DNA from: Sphingomonas crusticola | GTDB lineage: Bacteria; Pseudomonadota; Alphaproteobacteria; Sphingomonadales; Sphingomonadaceae | Direction of reading: 5' to 3' | DNA length: 64,000 nucleotides | Assembly (NCBI RefSeq): GCF_003391115.1 | Contig: NZ_QTJP01000001.1 | Location: 2,378,501-2,442,500, forward strand | Shown: positions 36,298-47,731 of the stretch, piece by piece | Layout of the letters: the number at the start of each line of letters is the position of its first letter | Position numbering within the stretch: the stretch's first letter is position 1 | The notes under the pieces: generated by a model | The model's input: the letters and a program-made list of their open reading frames with translations, nothing else | Databases searched by the model: none | What the model was told of the DNA's origin: nothing | Program-made: the position numbers and the translations under genes

Positions 36298-36980
36298 TCG
36301 TCGCGACGCGTCTTAGCGCGGTGTGGCAGGTCGCCGGCGTCGCCGCCGCGGCCCTGTGCTGTTACCTGGTGTCGCAGTCGGTCGCGGCCGAACGGGCGGG
36401 CCTGCTCAAGGTCGATCGCCAGATCGAGCAGACCCATGACGAGATCGCCAAACTCCAGACCGAGATCGGCGTGCGCGGCCGCATGGGCCAGCTCGAACGG
36501 TGGAATATGGACGTGCTCGCACTGCAGGCGCCGCGCCCGAGCCAGTTCGTCGCCAACGGCGTGCAGCTGGCAAGCCTCTATGGGCGTAAGGGCCAGCCGG
36601 CGCTGCCGCTCGACCCGGCGATCGTTGCGCAACAGGGGGCTATCGACAAGGTTGCGTTCACGCCGTCGAGCCCGCCATCGGTTCAGCCGGCACCCACGCC
36701 GCCGGGGGCGGTGACCCGCCTCCCGGAAATGACGGTGGCGCAGCCATTATTGCGTACCGCGACCTATGTTCGGCCCGCGCCCGATCGCCTGGCGCCGGCG
36801 GCATCCACGCCGCTGATCGCCAAAGTATCGTTCGAACCAAGCCGGCCTTCCCCTAAGACGGCGCCGACTCCGGACAAGCCCGCGAAGCGTGCGGCCAAAT
36901 CGCTGCTCCCTGCCGACATCGGCTTGCTGGCGGCGCGTGAAGCAACGGGGTCCAAGGACAGCCTCAAGGCGGCGCGGTGA
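36294..36980 (+). CDS. ftsL: FtsL-like cell division protein with long C-terminal extension
   Basis: FtsL is a bitopic division protein that works with FtsB and FtsQ. The position between rsmH and ftsI supports the call. It starts with a membrane helix ([20 protein letters not shown]), then a coiled-coil-like segment [18 protein letters not shown] and [18 protein letters not shown]. Beyond about residue 105 there is a Pro/Ala-rich tail of roughly 120 residues, so the 228-residue protein is about twice the usual length. It overlaps rsmH and ftsI by 4 bases each. Confidence 0.85.
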   Translation: MIVATRLSAVWQVAGVAAAALCCYLVSQSVAAERAGLLKVDRQIEQTHDEIAKLQTEIGVRGRMGQLERWNMDVLALQAPRPSQFVANGVQLASLYGRKGQPALPLDPAIVAQQGAIDKVAFTPSSPPSVQPAPTPPGAVTRLPEMTVAQPLLRTATYVRPAPDRLAPAASTPLIAKVSFEPSRPSPKTAPTPDKPAKRAAKSLLPADIGLLAAREATGSKDSLKAAR

Positions 36981-38710
36981 ACGCGCCCGCCGCACTGAAC
37001 CTCGACCGCGCCGTGCGGGTCGAGCTGCGCGATGCCGCGCCGGCCGCCGGTCCGCTGGGGATCGCGCAGCAGCGCCTGATGGGCATCATGCTGCTGTTCA
37101 TGCTGGTCACGGCGGTGATCGGTCTGCGTCTGGTTCAGATCTGCCTCTTCGGCGGCGCGGATACGAACTCCGGCGCGGCGACCGCGGCGGAGCGCGGCGA
37201 AATTCTCGACCGCAACGGCCAGCCGCTCGCTACCACCATCAAATTATGGGCGATTGCGGTTAACCCGCAGAAGATCCTGGGCGACAAGAATGCGCTCGCG
37301 GTGAAGCTCAACCAGCTGATGCCCGAGAAGTCGGTGCTGGAATATCGCCGCATCCTCTTCGGCAAGCGCAAATTCCTCTATTTGCGCCAGCCCGCCCCCC
37401 CGGAACTCGCCGCCGCCGTCCATGCGCTGGGCGATCCGGGCATGCTATTGCTGAGCGAATCGCATCGCCTGTTTCCGCAATCGGCTATGGCCGGCCATGT
37501 GCTGGGCTATTCGCAGCAGGTGGAAAATCCGCGCACGCGCAAGGAAGAGCTCACCGGGATCGGTGTCGAGCGCTATTTCGACGACGATCTGAAGGCCGGC
37601 AAATCCGTCACCCTCTCGATCGACACGCGCGTCCAGGCGGCGCTCGAGAGCGAAATTGCAAAGCGGATGACCGAGACCCAGGCGGTCGGCGGCGCGGGGG
37701 TCATTCTCGATGTTCACACCGGCGAGGTGCTGGCGATGGCATCCTTGCCCGACATCAACCCCAACGCGCCGCTGCGCGATCAGGCCAACATGTCGAACAA
37801 GGTCACCCAGTCGACCTATGAGCTCGGCTCGACCTTCAAGATGCTGACTTTCGCCAATGCGCTCGAGCTTGGCGTGCTGAGTGACATGTCGCAGAAGTTC
37901 GACGTGTCCTCGCCGCTCCACGTCGGCGGCCACACCATCCACGACGATGAGCCGATGCACCGGGCGCTGACCGTGCCGGAGGTGATGACGTATTCATCGA
38001 ACATCGGCACTGCGCAGATCGCCGACCAGATCGGCGCCGACCGTACCAAGGCTTTCTTCCGCAGGCTCGGGTTCGACCAGCGCCCCTCGATCGAGCTGCG
38101 CGAGCGCGGCTTTCCGCAATTCCCGTCTTACTGGGCGCGCACTACCGTGATGACCACGGCTTATGGTCACGGCATCGCCGTCACGCCGCTCCATCTCGCC
38201 ACTGCCTATGCCGCGCTCGCCAATGGCGGCATCCTCCGTCCCGCAACCCTGCTCAAGCTGCCCGCCGGCGCTCAGGTGCCGGGCAAGCGCGTCATCTCCG
38301 AGGCGACGAGCGCGAAGATGCGCGAATTCATGCGGCTGGTCGTGCTGCAAGGCACCGGCACCAACGCCAACGCGGCAGGGCTGCGGGTCGGCGGCAAGAC
38401 CGGCACTGCGGAAAAGGTGGTCGGACGTGGCTATAGCAAGAGTGCCAACATCACCGTATTCGCGGGCGCCTTCCCGATGGACGATCCGCGCTATGTCGTG
38501 GTCACGATCCTCGACGATGCCAAGGCCGGCAAGGCGACCTATGGCTTCAAGACGGCGGGCTGGATGACCGCACCCCTGATGCGCCGCATCACTGCGCGCG
38601 TCGGACCTCTGCTCGGCATCAGGCCGGAACTGGACAAGGACATCGATGTGTCCGACCTGATGGCTTTGCTGGCCGAGAAGAAGGTGCCCGGTAAGAATGT
38701 TCTTGAGTGA
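36977..38710 (+). CDS. ftsI: Peptidoglycan transpeptidase FtsI (PBP3)
   Basis: FtsI is the septal class B penicillin-binding protein that crosslinks new wall at division. The 577-residue protein starts with GTG overlapping the ftsL stop. It has a membrane helix near residues 33-55, a dimerisation domain, and a transpeptidase domain with the active-site serine S285 in STFK, S340-S341-N342 as SXN and K474-T-G-T. All three catalytic motifs are intact. The end overlaps murE by 14 bases. Confidence 0.97.
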   Translation: MNAPAALNLDRAVRVELRDAAPAAGPLGIAQQRLMGIMLLFMLVTAVIGLRLVQICLFGGADTNSGAATAAERGEILDRNGQPLATTIKLWAIAVNPQKILGDKNALAVKLNQLMPEKSVLEYRRILFGKRKFLYLRQPAPPELAAAVHALGDPGMLLLSESHRLFPQSAMAGHVLGYSQQVENPRTRKEELTGIGVERYFDDDLKAGKSVTLSIDTRVQAALESEIAKRMTETQAVGGAGVILDVHTGEVLAMASLPDINPNAPLRDQANMSNKVTQSTYELGSTFKMLTFANALELGVLSDMSQKFDVSSPLHVGGHTIHDDEPMHRALTVPEVMTYSSNIGTAQIADQIGADRTKAFFRRLGFDQRPSIELRERGFPQFPSYWARTTVMTTAYGHGIAVTPLHLATAYAALANGGILRPATLLKLPAGAQVPGKRVISEATSAKMREFMRLVVLQGTGTNANAAGLRVGGKTGTAEKVVGRGYSKSANITVFAGAFPMDDPRYVVVTILDDAKAGKATYGFKTAGWMTAPLMRRITARVGPLLGIRPELDKDIDVSDLMALLAEKKVPGKNVLE

Positions 38711-40121
38711 GCTGATCGGCGAGACGGAAACAGGAGTCGACACGCGCGTCACCGGCTTCGCGATCGACAGCCGCAAAGTCGCGCCCGGCACGGTGTTCGG
38801 CGCCTTCCGCGGGACCGTCTCCAATGGCGAGGATTATATCGCCAACGCCATCGCCGCCGGCGCGGTCGCGGTCTTCGCCCGGCCGGAGGCGCTCGTTGAG
38901 GGCGCGGTCCACGTCGCCGATCCGGAGCCGCGCCGCGCCTTCGCGTATGCCGCCGCCAAATTCTTCGCCCCCTTTCCCGAGCATGTCGTCGCGGTCACCG
39001 GCACCAACGGCAAGACCTCGACCGTCGAGCTGACCCGCCAGCTGTGGCGGATGGCCGGCTATCATGCTGCCTCGATCGGCACGCTGGGCGTCACCACCGC
39101 CGACGATTCGGTTTCGACTGGCCTGACCACGCCGGATATCGCCACCTTCCTTTCCAACATGGCGGGCCTGCGCCGCGAGGGCGTGACCCATGCCGCGTTC
39201 GAGGCATCGAGCCATGGCCTGTCGCAATTCCGGACCGAAGGCCTGCCGGTCCACGCTGCCGCCTTCACCAACCTGTCGCGCGATCATCTCGATTATCACG
39301 GCACGATGGAGGCCTATCTGGAGGCCAAGCTGCGCCTGTTCAGCGAAGTGGTCGAACCCGATGGTGCGGCAGTCGTCTGGATGGACGATCCGGCTTCGAC
39401 CCGCGTCGCCGAGATCGCGTCCGAGCGCGGCCTGCGACTGATCTCGCTTGGCGCAAAAGGTGAGACGCTGAAGATCGTCGGGCGCCAGCCGACCCAGCTT
39501 GGCCAGACGTTGACGATCGAAGCCGAAGGCAAAACGCACAGCCTCAACCTGCCGCTGATCGGCGCCTACCAGGCCGCCAACGCGCTCACCGCCGCTGGTC
39601 TGGTATTGGCGACGGGCGGCGAGCTTGGCGACATCCTCGCGCGGCTGGCGCGGGTCCAGCCGGTGCGGGGCCGGCTTGAGCGCGCGGCGATCAGCCGTGC
39701 CGGCGCGCCTATCTACGTCGATTATGCGCATACGCCGGACGGGCTGGAAGCCGCGATCGAGGCGCTGCGCCCACATACCGTTGGCCGCCTGATCGTCCTG
39801 TTCGGCGCGGGCGGCGATCGCGACCGCGGCAAGCGGCCGCTGATGGGCGAAGTTGCCGCGCGGCTGGCCGATCATGTTATCGTCACCGACGACAATCCCC
39901 GCTCGGAAGACCCAAGCTTCATCCGCCGTGAGGTTCTCGCGGGCGCGCCGCAGGCGATCGAGATTGGGGGCCGCCGCGAGGCGATTGCGGCCGCCATCGC
40001 CGCAGCAGGCGCCCACGACATCGTCTTGCTCGCAGGCAAAGGCCACGAACAGGGCCAGATCGTCGGCGACCGTATCCTGCCGTTCGACGACGTGCAGGTC
40101 GCGCGGGAATGCGCGGGATGA
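38697..40121 (+). CDS. murE: UDP-MurNAc-tripeptide synthetase MurE
   Basis: MurE adds the third amino acid to the UDP-MurNAc-dipeptide with ATP. The 474-residue protein has the ATP motif GTNGKTST near residues 102-109 and DNPR in VTDDNPRSEDPSF, the motif associated with meso-diaminopimelate selection. So the wall is probably of the DAP type. It overlaps ftsI by 14 bases and murF by 4 bases. Confidence 0.97.
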   Translation: MFLSELIGETETGVDTRVTGFAIDSRKVAPGTVFGAFRGTVSNGEDYIANAIAAGAVAVFARPEALVEGAVHVADPEPRRAFAYAAAKFFAPFPEHVVAVTGTNGKTSTVELTRQLWRMAGYHAASIGTLGVTTADDSVSTGLTTPDIATFLSNMAGLRREGVTHAAFEASSHGLSQFRTEGLPVHAAAFTNLSRDHLDYHGTMEAYLEAKLRLFSEVVEPDGAAVVWMDDPASTRVAEIASERGLRLISLGAKGETLKIVGRQPTQLGQTLTIEAEGKTHSLNLPLIGAYQAANALTAAGLVLATGGELGDILARLARVQPVRGRLERAAISRAGAPIYVDYAHTPDGLEAAIEALRPHTVGRLIVLFGAGGDRDRGKRPLMGEVAARLADHVIVTDDNPRSEDPSFIRREVLAGAPQAIEIGGRREAIAAAIAAAGAHDIVLLAGKGHEQGQIVGDRILPFDDVQVARECAG

Positions 40122-41482
40122 CGGCGCTCTGGTCTTCCGCTGAGATCGCCGCCGCAACCAACGGCCGTGCCTCATTGGAATTCGAAGCTCGCGGCGTCGC
40201 CTTTGATTCACGCGAGGTCGGCCCCGGTGACCTGTTCGTCGCGCTCAAGGGTGAAGCAACCGACGGTCACCGCTTCGTCGGTCAGGCTCTCTCCCAGGGC
40301 GCATCGGGTGTGCTCGCGTCGCAGCCGGTCGACGGTCCTCACGTGCTTGTATCCGATACGGCAAATGCGCTCGACGCGCTCGGCGTCGCGTCGCGCGCGC
40401 GTACGGCGGCGAAGGTGGTTGGCGTCACCGGATCGGTCGGCAAGACCAGTGTCAAGGAGGCGCTGTTCGCTGCCTTCGACCGGGCCGCCCCGGGCCGGGC
40501 GCATCGCTCGCTCAAGAGTTATAACAACCATGTCGGCGTGCCGCTCAGCCTGGCACGCATGCCGCGCGAAACGCGCTTCGGCGTGTTCGAAATGGGGATG
40601 AATCATGCCGGCGAGCTGGCGGCGCTGACGCGTCTCGTCCGCCCTCATGTCGCATTAGTGACCACGGTCGCGCTCGCGCACGGCGCCTTCTTTGCCGACG
40701 AAAGCGCGATCGCCGACGCCAAGGGTGAGATCTTCCAGGGGCTCGAGCCCGGCGGCACCGCGATCATCCCCTATGACAGCCCGCATCGCGATCGGTTGAT
40801 CGCTGCCGCCCGGCCTTATGCGGCCGAAATCGTCACCTTTGGTCGCGATCCGGCGGCCGATGTCCATGCGCGCGACGGCGTTTCCGGTCCACGCGGGACG
40901 CTCGTGCGCGCAAAGCTGCGCAGCGCGGAGCTTAGTTTTACCGTCGGCCCGCCGGGCGAACATTGGGTTACCAATGCGCTGGCGGTGCTTGCGGTGGTGG
41001 AGGCGGCCGGTGGCGATCTTGCGGCTGCCGGTCTCGCGCTGGCGGACCTGGCCGGCCTGCCGGGGCGTGGCCAGCGCATCACGATCCATCTGCCCGACGG
41101 CGATGCCCTGCTGATCGACGAAAGCTACAACGCCAATCCCGCCTCGATGCGCGCAACGCTGGCGATGCTGGGGCAGGAGCGGGGGCGCAAGGTCGCGATC
41201 CTCGGGGCGATGCGGGAGCTCGGGCCCGAGGAGGCGCGCCATCACGCCGATCTCGCCGCGCCGATCGCGGCAGCCGGCGTGGGACTCGCACTGCTCGTCG
41301 GGACCGAGATGAAACCCCTCGCCGAAGCCCTTGAGGGACGTGTCGAGTTCGTCCATGTGCCCGACGCCGCTGCCGCCGCCGCGCAGGCTTCCAGCCTGAT
41401 CGCACCGGGCGACGCGGTTCTCGTCAAGGGATCGAATTCGGTCGGGCTCGCCGGCGTCGTCGACGCTTTGGCCGGGGGATAG
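40118..41482 (+). CDS. murF: UDP-MurNAc-tripeptide:D-Ala-D-Ala ligase MurF
   Basis: MurF adds D-Ala-D-Ala to the tripeptide precursor. ATG 40118 overlaps the murE stop (ATGA) and gives [21 protein letters not shown] 40109 is an alternative. It has 454 residues, the ATP motif [15 protein letters not shown] near residue 104 and the [17 protein letters not shown] region near residue 330. mraY follows 4 bases later. Confidence 0.96.
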   Translation: MTALWSSAEIAAATNGRASLEFEARGVAFDSREVGPGDLFVALKGEATDGHRFVGQALSQGASGVLASQPVDGPHVLVSDTANALDALGVASRARTAAKVVGVTGSVGKTSVKEALFAAFDRAAPGRAHRSLKSYNNHVGVPLSLARMPRETRFGVFEMGMNHAGELAALTRLVRPHVALVTTVALAHGAFFADESAIADAKGEIFQGLEPGGTAIIPYDSPHRDRLIAAARPYAAEIVTFGRDPAADVHARDGVSGPRGTLVRAKLRSAELSFTVGPPGEHWVTNALAVLAVVEAAGGDLAAAGLALADLAGLPGRGQRITIHLPDGDALLIDESYNANPASMRATLAMLGQERGRKVAILGAMRELGPEEARHHADLAAPIAAAGVGLALLVGTEMKPLAEALEGRVEFVHVPDAAAAAAQASSLIAPGDAVLVKGSNSVGLAGVVDALAGG

Positions 41483-41486
41483 AAAC

Positions 41487-42557
41487 ATGTTGTACCTGCT
41501 GGCCGAACATCTCGGCTTTCCCCACGTCCTCAACCTCATCCGCTACATCACCTTCCGCGCGGGTGCGGCGGCACTGACGTCCTTGTTTCTCGGGCTGATC
41601 ATCGGGCCGCGCTTCATCGGCTGGCTGCGCATCCGCCAGGGCAAGGGCCAGCCGATCCGCAGCGACGGCCCGCAGACCCACCTCGCCAAGGTCGGTACGC
41701 CGACGATGGGCGGGCTGATGATCCTGACTTCGGTCGCCGTCTCGATGCTGCTGTGGATGAACCTCAACAACCGTTATGTCTGGGCATGCCTGCTGGTGAC
41801 GATCGGCTTCGGCGCGATCGGTTTCATGGACGATTACGACAAGGTCACCAAGCGCAGCCACAAGGGCGTTTCGGGCAAGGTCCGCCTGCTGATGGAGTTC
41901 ATCGTCGCCGGCGCCGCCGCCTGGATCATCGTCTCGGGCAACAGCACGACGCTCTATCTGCCCTTCTATAATGGCCCGGTGATCGATCTCGGCCCGTTTT
42001 ACGTGCTGTTCGCGGCGTTCACGATGGTCGCTTTCGGCAATGCCGTGAACCTCACCGACGGTCTGGACGGGCTGGCAACCATGCCGGTTATCATCGCCAG
42101 CCTGGCCTTCTTCGTCATCGCCTACCTCGTCGGCAACGCCAAATTCGCCCATTATCTCGGCATTCCGCACGTTCCTGGCGCTGGCGATCTGGTGCTGCTG
42201 ACCGCCGCGATCATCGGCGCGGGTCTCGCTTTCCTGTGGTTCAACGCGCCGCCCGCGGCCGTCTTCATGGGTGATACGGGCAGCCTGGCGCTGGGCGGCG
42301 CGCTCGGCGCGATCGCGGTTTCGACCCACCACGAAATCGTGCTCGGCATCGTCGGCGGCCTGTTCGTGGTCGAGGCGGTGTCGGTGATCCTGCAGGTCTT
42401 CTTCTTCAAGCGCACCGGCAAGCGCATCTTCAAGATGGCGCCGATCCACCATCATTTCGAACAGATCGGCTGGAGCGAGCCGACGGTCGTGATCCGCTTC
42501 TGGATCGTCAGCTTCGTGCTCGCGCTCATCGGCCTCGCGACGCTCAAGCTCCGGTGA
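41487..42557 (+). CDS. mraY: Phospho-MurNAc-pentapeptide transferase MraY
   Basis: MraY makes lipid I in the inner membrane from UDP-MurNAc-pentapeptide and undecaprenyl phosphate. It has 356 residues and about ten membrane segments. The catalytic aspartate regions [15 protein letters not shown] and [13 protein letters not shown] are present, as is the loop [15 protein letters not shown]. It overlaps murD by 4 bases. Confidence 0.97.
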   Translation: MLYLLAEHLGFPHVLNLIRYITFRAGAAALTSLFLGLIIGPRFIGWLRIRQGKGQPIRSDGPQTHLAKVGTPTMGGLMILTSVAVSMLLWMNLNNRYVWACLLVTIGFGAIGFMDDYDKVTKRSHKGVSGKVRLLMEFIVAGAAAWIIVSGNSTTLYLPFYNGPVIDLGPFYVLFAAFTMVAFGNAVNLTDGLDGLATMPVIIASLAFFVIAYLVGNAKFAHYLGIPHVPGAGDLVLLTAAIIGAGLAFLWFNAPPAAVFMGDTGSLALGGALGAIAVSTHHEIVLGIVGGLFVVEAVSVILQVFFFKRTGKRIFKMAPIHHHFEQIGWSEPTVVIRFWIVSFVLALIGLATLKLR

Positions 42558-43867
42558 TCACCAGCCCCGCCTTCCGCGGCAAACGCTACGCCGTCCTCGG
42601 CCTCGCCCGCTCCGGCGTGGCGGTGGTCGAGGCGTTGCTGGCGAGCGGGGCGACGGTGGTCGCGTGGGACAGCCGCGAGGAGGCGCGCGCCGCCGTCTCC
42701 GGCGTGACGCTCGCCGACCCGCTGGAGATCGACCTGGCAGGCTTCGACGGGGTCGTCGTCTCGCCCGGCGTGCCGCTCAACAAACACCCAATCGCCGCCA
42801 AGGCGCGCGCCGCAGGCGTGCCGGTGATCGGCGATATCGAATTGTTCGCGCTCGCCCGGCCGAGCCTGCCGCCGCACAAGGTGGTCGGCATCACCGGCAC
42901 CAACGGCAAGTCCACCACCACGGCGCTGATCCACCACATCCTCGAAACCGCCGGCGTGCCCACCTTGATGGGCGGAAATATCGGCCTGCCGATCTTGAGC
43001 CAGGATCCGCTTCCGGCAGGCGGCGTCTATGTGCTGGAACTGTCGAGCTATCAGATCGACCTGACCTTCAGCCTCGATTGCGATGTCGCGGTGCTCACCA
43101 ACATTACGCCGGATCATCTCGATCGCTACGATGGTTTCGAAGCCTATGCGGCGAGCAAGGCTCGGCTATTTTACGACATGCAAACGAGCCGGCATCTCTC
43201 GATCCTGGTGGCGGACAATGGTGCGGTTTCGAACATCGCTGACGAAATTGAACCCTATCGGGAATGGAGTATGCTCGAAACTGACCCGATCGGCTCACTC
43301 AATAAGGCAGAGGGCTGGACTGGGCCGCAATCCGATTGGCCTGCTCTGCAGGGGCCGCACAACTTTGAAAATGCCGCAGTTGCCGTCGAAGCTTGCCGAT
43401 ACCTGAGCGTTTCGAAGTCAAACGTCGCCAAAGGCCTGCGTACCTACCCGGGCCTGCCCCACCGCATGGAGCGCGTCGCCGAAAAGGCCGGCGTGCTCTA
43501 CGTCAACGACAGCAAGGCGACCAACGCGACCGCGACCGCGCCCGCGCTCGCCGCCTACCCGGCGATCCACTGGATCCTCGGCGGCCTGCCCAAGACCGAC
43601 GATCTCGACGATTGCGCGCCCTTCTTCGGCCATGTCCACGCCGGTTATACGATCGGCCAGGCCGGGCCGATGTTCGCCGACATCTTGCGACAGGCCGGCA
43701 AACCGGTGACCGAAAGCGGCACGCTCGCCCAGGCGGTCAACGACGCGGCGGCGGCGGCGCAGCCGGGCGAGGTGGTGATGTTGTCGCCGGCCTGCGCCTC
43801 GTTCGATCAGTTCAAGGATTATGAGGCGCGGGGCGAAGCGTTCCGCGCGGCGGTGGGGGCGCTATAG
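42554..43867 (+). CDS. murD: UDP-MurNAc-L-Ala:D-Glu ligase MurD
   Basis: MurD adds D-glutamate to UDP-MurNAc-L-Ala. The GTG start overlaps the mraY stop (GTGA). The 437-residue protein has the ATP motif [14 protein letters not shown] near residues 113-126 and [33 protein letters not shown], all conserved. The stretch from about 43020 to 43440 has clearly lower GC (about 57% in 43141-43440 by hand count) and different codon choice from the rest of the gene, although the frame is intact. Confidence 0.96.
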   Translation: MITSPAFRGKRYAVLGLARSGVAVVEALLASGATVVAWDSREEARAAVSGVTLADPLEIDLAGFDGVVVSPGVPLNKHPIAAKARAAGVPVIGDIELFALARPSLPPHKVVGITGTNGKSTTTALIHHILETAGVPTLMGGNIGLPILSQDPLPAGGVYVLELSSYQIDLTFSLDCDVAVLTNITPDHLDRYDGFEAYAASKARLFYDMQTSRHLSILVADNGAVSNIADEIEPYREWSMLETDPIGSLNKAEGWTGPQSDWPALQGPHNFENAAVAVEACRYLSVSKSNVAKGLRTYPGLPHRMERVAEKAGVLYVNDSKATNATATAPALAAYPAIHWILGGLPKTDDLDDCAPFFGHVHAGYTIGQAGPMFADILRQAGKPVTESGTLAQAVNDAAAAAQPGEVVMLSPACASFDQFKDYEARGEAFRAAVGAL

Positions 43868-45124
43868 ATGGCGACGATGGCACCAAGGTTGGACCCGGCG
43901 GAAGTGCGGCGGCGCGCGCGTGCGCGGCGACGCGGCGAGCGTTTCGGACGCGGCGACCGCTCTGCGCTCGGCACCTGGTTCTGGGAGATTGACCGCGTCC
44001 TGCTGTTGCTCGTGACATTGCTGATCGGCATCGGTCTGATCGCGGTCGCCGCGGCGGCACCGGCAGCGGCGCAGCGTTATTCCGATGCCGTCCATACCGT
44101 GCCCGCGCGCTATTATTTCTGGCGGCAATTGGTCTGGACCGGGCTGGCGGTGCCGGTGATGATCGGCGTGTCCATGCTTCCGCAGCTCGTGGCGCGCCGT
44201 CTCGCGCTGGTCGGCGCGGCCTTGTTCCTGCTGATGCTGATCATGGTGCCGATCCTGGGCGGCGCCCAGATCAATGGCGCGCAGCGCTGGATTTTCTTCG
44301 GTCCGCTCCAGGTTCAGCCATCGGAATTCCTCAAGCCCCTGTTCGTGGTCGCGGTTGCGTGGCTGCTGTCGCTCAAGGAGAAGGACGCCAAGCTGCCGGT
44401 CGTACCGATCAGCTTCGCGCTGCTGGCCCTGATCACGGTCTTCCTGATGAAGCAGCCGGACTTTGGCGAAGCCGTGATCTTCGTCTCGGTCTGGCTGGTG
44501 CTGCTGACCTTGTCGGGCGTGCCGATGAAGTGGCTGGGCGCGCTCGGCGGCGCCGGCATCGGTGCTATCGTGATGGCCTATCTCTTCTATCCGGTCGCGA
44601 CGATGCGGATCAACGCCTTCCTCAAGATCGGCGACGCGTCCAAGCAGGTTGACGATTACCAGATGATTTCGGCCTATCGCACGATCACCCATGGCGGCCT
44701 GATCGGCACGGGGCCCGGCGCAGGCACGATGAAGTTCGGCCTGCCGGAGCCGCATACGGATTATATCTTCTCGGTGATCGGCGAGGAATTCGGGCTGATC
44801 GCCTGCCTCGCCATCGCCCTGATCTTTCTCGCCATCGTCGTGCGCACCTTCGTCAAATTGCTGCACGAGGAAGACCGTTTCCTGTTCTTCGCAAGTGCCG
44901 GCCTCGTCACCCAATTCGGGTTGCAGGCGCTGATCAACATGCTGGTCAACGTCCACCTCGCGCCGTCCAAGGGCATGACCTTGCCGTTCATTTCCTATGG
45001 CGGCTCGTCGATGATCGCGCTCTCGATCGGGTTCGGGCTGCTGCTCGCCTTCACTCGCAAGAATCCATATCTGATGCGCTCGCCCTACGTGGTGACGTGG
45101 GGAGCCCAGGGCGCCGCCAAATGA
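43868..45124 (+). CDS. ftsW: Lipid II polymerase FtsW
   Basis: FtsW is the SEDS-family glycosyltransferase that polymerises septal peptidoglycan with FtsI. It has 418 residues with about ten membrane segments. An N-terminal Arg-rich cytoplasmic tail is followed by helices. The signature region includes QPSEFLKPLFVVAVAWLLS, KQPDFGEAVIFVSVWLV and TLPFISYGGSSMIALSIGFG. It starts just after murD and overlaps murG by 4 bases. Confidence 0.96.
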   Translation: MATMAPRLDPAEVRRRARARRRGERFGRGDRSALGTWFWEIDRVLLLLVTLLIGIGLIAVAAAAPAAAQRYSDAVHTVPARYYFWRQLVWTGLAVPVMIGVSMLPQLVARRLALVGAALFLLMLIMVPILGGAQINGAQRWIFFGPLQVQPSEFLKPLFVVAVAWLLSLKEKDAKLPVVPISFALLALITVFLMKQPDFGEAVIFVSVWLVLLTLSGVPMKWLGALGGAGIGAIVMAYLFYPVATMRINAFLKIGDASKQVDDYQMISAYRTITHGGLIGTGPGAGTMKFGLPEPHTDYIFSVIGEEFGLIACLAIALIFLAIVVRTFVKLLHEEDRFLFFASAGLVTQFGLQALINMLVNVHLAPSKGMTLPFISYGGSSMIALSIGFGLLLAFTRKNPYLMRSPYVVTWGAQGAAK

Positions 45125-46299
45125 AGGTTCAGCGTCATTTCGTCCTCGCCGCCGGCGGCACCGGCGGGCATATGGTTCCGGCGCATGCGCTCGGGCGTGA
45201 GCTGGCGCGCCGGGGTCATCGCGTCGCTTTGGTGACGGACGAGCGCGGCAAACGCATCCCCGGCCTATTCGCCGATATCGAAACGCACGTCATGCCGGCG
45301 GGCCGTGTCGCGGGTGGGCCGCTCGGCTGGCTCAAGGCTTGGGTCGGGATCCGCGCCGGCCGCGCAATGGCGCGGCAGCTCTATCGCGATTTGCGGCCGA
45401 CCGCGGTGATCGGCTTCGGCGGCTATCCCGCCCTGCCGGCCCTGCTCGCCGCGCTCGACAGCGGGGTGGTGACGGCGGTCCACGAGCAGAATGCCGTGCT
45501 CGGCCGCGTCAACCGATTGCTGGCCCGGCGGGTCGACGCGGTCGCTACCGCCTATCCCGACGTACAGCGGCTCAAGCCCAGATATGCCGCCAAGACCCAT
45601 CTCGTCGGCAATCCCGTGCGGGAGGAAGTCAAGGCGATCGGTCGCGCGCGCTTTCCCGAATATGGCGTGGACACACCTCTCAACCTGCTGGTCACCGGTG
45701 GCAGCCAGGGCGCGACCATATTGTCGAGCGTCGTGCCGGCGGGCCTCGGCCTGCTGCCGGAACCGCTGCGCGCGCGCATCAAGGTCGTGCAACAATGCCG
45801 GCCCGAGGATATCGAGGCCGTTCGCGCGACCTATAACAAGCTCGGCATCGCCGCCGAGCTCACCACCTATCTGGAAGATCTGCCCTCCGTGCTTGCCGCA
45901 TCGCATCTCGTCATCGCCCGTGCCGGCGCCTCGACCATCGCCGAACTTACCGTCGCCGGTCGCCCCGCGATCCTCGTGCCGCTGCCGAGCGCGATGGACG
46001 ATCATCAGACCGCAAATGCGCATGAGATGGGGGTCGAAGGCGGTGCCCGCGCCATCCCGCAGTCCCAGTTCACGCCCGAGCGGCTGGCCGCCGAGATCCT
46101 CAGCCTCACCGGCGAGCCCGAGGCGCTGATTGCCGCCGCCGCGCACGCCAAGGCCTGTGGCCGGCCCAACGCGACCGAGGACCTGGCCGACCTTGTCGAA
46201 GGCTTCGGCCGCACACCCGTCATGGACGCGATCGGCGACACGAAGCGGGGCAAGTCCAAACCGGCAGGCGCACTTGCAATCGGGAGTGCACGGGCATGA
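45121..46299 (+). CDS. murG: UDP-GlcNAc:lipid I transferase MurG
   Basis: MurG adds GlcNAc to lipid I to make lipid II on the inner face of the membrane. The ATG at 45121 overlaps the ftsW stop and gives [20 protein letters not shown], with the family GGTGGH loop near residues 13-18. A second glycine-rich loop ([10 protein letters not shown]) and [23 protein letters not shown] are present. The 392-residue length is slightly above the usual 355 owing to a C-terminal extension. It overlaps murC by 4 bases. Confidence 0.96.
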   Translation: MKVQRHFVLAAGGTGGHMVPAHALGRELARRGHRVALVTDERGKRIPGLFADIETHVMPAGRVAGGPLGWLKAWVGIRAGRAMARQLYRDLRPTAVIGFGGYPALPALLAALDSGVVTAVHEQNAVLGRVNRLLARRVDAVATAYPDVQRLKPRYAAKTHLVGNPVREEVKAIGRARFPEYGVDTPLNLLVTGGSQGATILSSVVPAGLGLLPEPLRARIKVVQQCRPEDIEAVRATYNKLGIAAELTTYLEDLPSVLAASHLVIARAGASTIAELTVAGRPAILVPLPSAMDDHQTANAHEMGVEGGARAIPQSQFTPERLAAEILSLTGEPEALIAAAAHAKACGRPNATEDLADLVEGFGRTPVMDAIGDTKRGKSKPAGALAIGSARA

Positions 46300-47717
46300 G
46301 GGGCGTCGCCACCGACATCGGCACGATCCACTTCATCGGGATCGGCGGGATCGGCATGTCGGGCATTGCCGAGGTGATGCACAATCTCGGCTATAACGTG
46401 CAGGGCTCGGACGTTGCGGAAGGCTATGTGATCGAGGGGCTGCGTAAGCGCGGCATCCCCGTCGCCATCGGCCACAAGGCTGAGAATCTGGGCGATGCGG
46501 CGGTGGTCGTTACCTCGACTGCGATCAAGCGCGGCAATCCCGAGGTTGAGCTCGCGCTGGAAAAGCGCGTGCCGGTCGTCCGCCGCGCCGAGATGCTGGC
46601 CGAATTGATGCGGCTGAAATCCACCGTCGCCGTCGCCGGCACGCACGGCAAGACCACCACCACGTCGATGGTCGCGGCCTTGCTGGATGCGGGCGGCGTC
46701 GATCCGACGGTGATCAACGGCGGCATCATCAACAGCTACGGCTCGAACGCCCGTCTCGGCGCGTCAGACTGGATGGTGGTCGAGGCGGACGAAAGCGACG
46801 GCAGCTTCCTGCGGCTCGACGGCACGATCGCGGTCGTGACCAACATCGATCCCGAACATCTCGACCATTATGGCTCGTTCGAAAAGGTGAAGGACAGCTT
46901 CGTCGAGTTCGTCGAGAATGTCCCTTTCTATGGCGCCGCCCTGCTCTGCCTCGACCATCCCGAGGTACAGGCGATCATTCCGCGCGTGCGCGATCGACGC
47001 GTCGTCACTTATGGCTTCTCCGCGCAGGCCGACGTGCGCGGCGTCAATGTCACGCCAATCCCGGGCGGCAATCGCTTCGAATGCATCATCCGCAAGCGCG
47101 ACGGCACGGTCCGCTCGATCGAGGGGATCGAGCTGCCCATGCCCGGGCGCCACAATGTCCAGAACAGCCTCGCCGCGATCGGCGTCGCACTCGAACTCGG
47201 CGTGCCGGATGATGTCATCCGCACCGGCTTCGCGAAGTTCGGGGGGGTCAAGCGGCGCTTCACCAAGGTCGGTGAGGTTGCGATGGACAACGGCGTGGTC
47301 ACCGTCATCGACGATTACGGCCACCATCCCGTGGAGATCAAAGCCGTGCTCGCCGCCGCGCGCGAGGGCGCAGAGGGGCGCGTGATCGCGGTCGTCCAGC
47401 CGCATCGCTTCACCCGCCTGCGCGACCTGATGGAAGACTTCCAGACCGCCTTCAACGAGGCCGACATCGTCTATGTGGCGCCCGTTTATCCGGCCGGCGA
47501 GCAGCCGATCGAGGGTGTCGACGCCGCCGCTCTGGTAACGGGGCTCAAGATGCGCGGCCATCGCGCGGCCCAGGTTATTGACGGAGCCGATGCGCTGGCG
47601 GCGGAGTTGGCGGAAGTCGTCAGGGCGGGTGACATGGTCATCTGCCTGGGTGCCGGCGATATCACCAAATGGGCCGCCGGCCTTGCCGATGCCATCGCCA
47701 AGGCGCGCGTGGGATGA
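46296..47717 (+). CDS. murC: UDP-MurNAc:L-alanine ligase MurC
   Basis: MurC adds L-alanine to UDP-MurNAc, the first amino acid of the stem peptide. It has 473 residues with an N-terminal Rossmann domain ([18 protein letters not shown]), the ATP motif [14 protein letters not shown] near residue 113, [10 protein letters not shown] and the C-terminal [15 protein letters not shown]. It overlaps murG by 4 bases. A repeat element breaks the tight chain of overlaps after its stop. Confidence 0.97.
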   Translation: MRGVATDIGTIHFIGIGGIGMSGIAEVMHNLGYNVQGSDVAEGYVIEGLRKRGIPVAIGHKAENLGDAAVVVTSTAIKRGNPEVELALEKRVPVVRRAEMLAELMRLKSTVAVAGTHGKTTTTSMVAALLDAGGVDPTVINGGIINSYGSNARLGASDWMVVEADESDGSFLRLDGTIAVVTNIDPEHLDHYGSFEKVKDSFVEFVENVPFYGAALLCLDHPEVQAIIPRVRDRRVVTYGFSAQADVRGVNVTPIPGGNRFECIIRKRDGTVRSIEGIELPMPGRHNVQNSLAAIGVALELGVPDDVIRTGFAKFGGVKRRFTKVGEVAMDNGVVTVIDDYGHHPVEIKAVLAAAREGAEGRVIAVVQPHRFTRLRDLMEDFQTAFNEADIVYVAPVYPAGEQPIEGVDAAALVTGLKMRGHRAAQVIDGADALAAELAEVVRAGDMVICLGAGDITKWAAGLADAIAKARVG

Positions 47718-47731
47718 TCTACCCGACCTCA

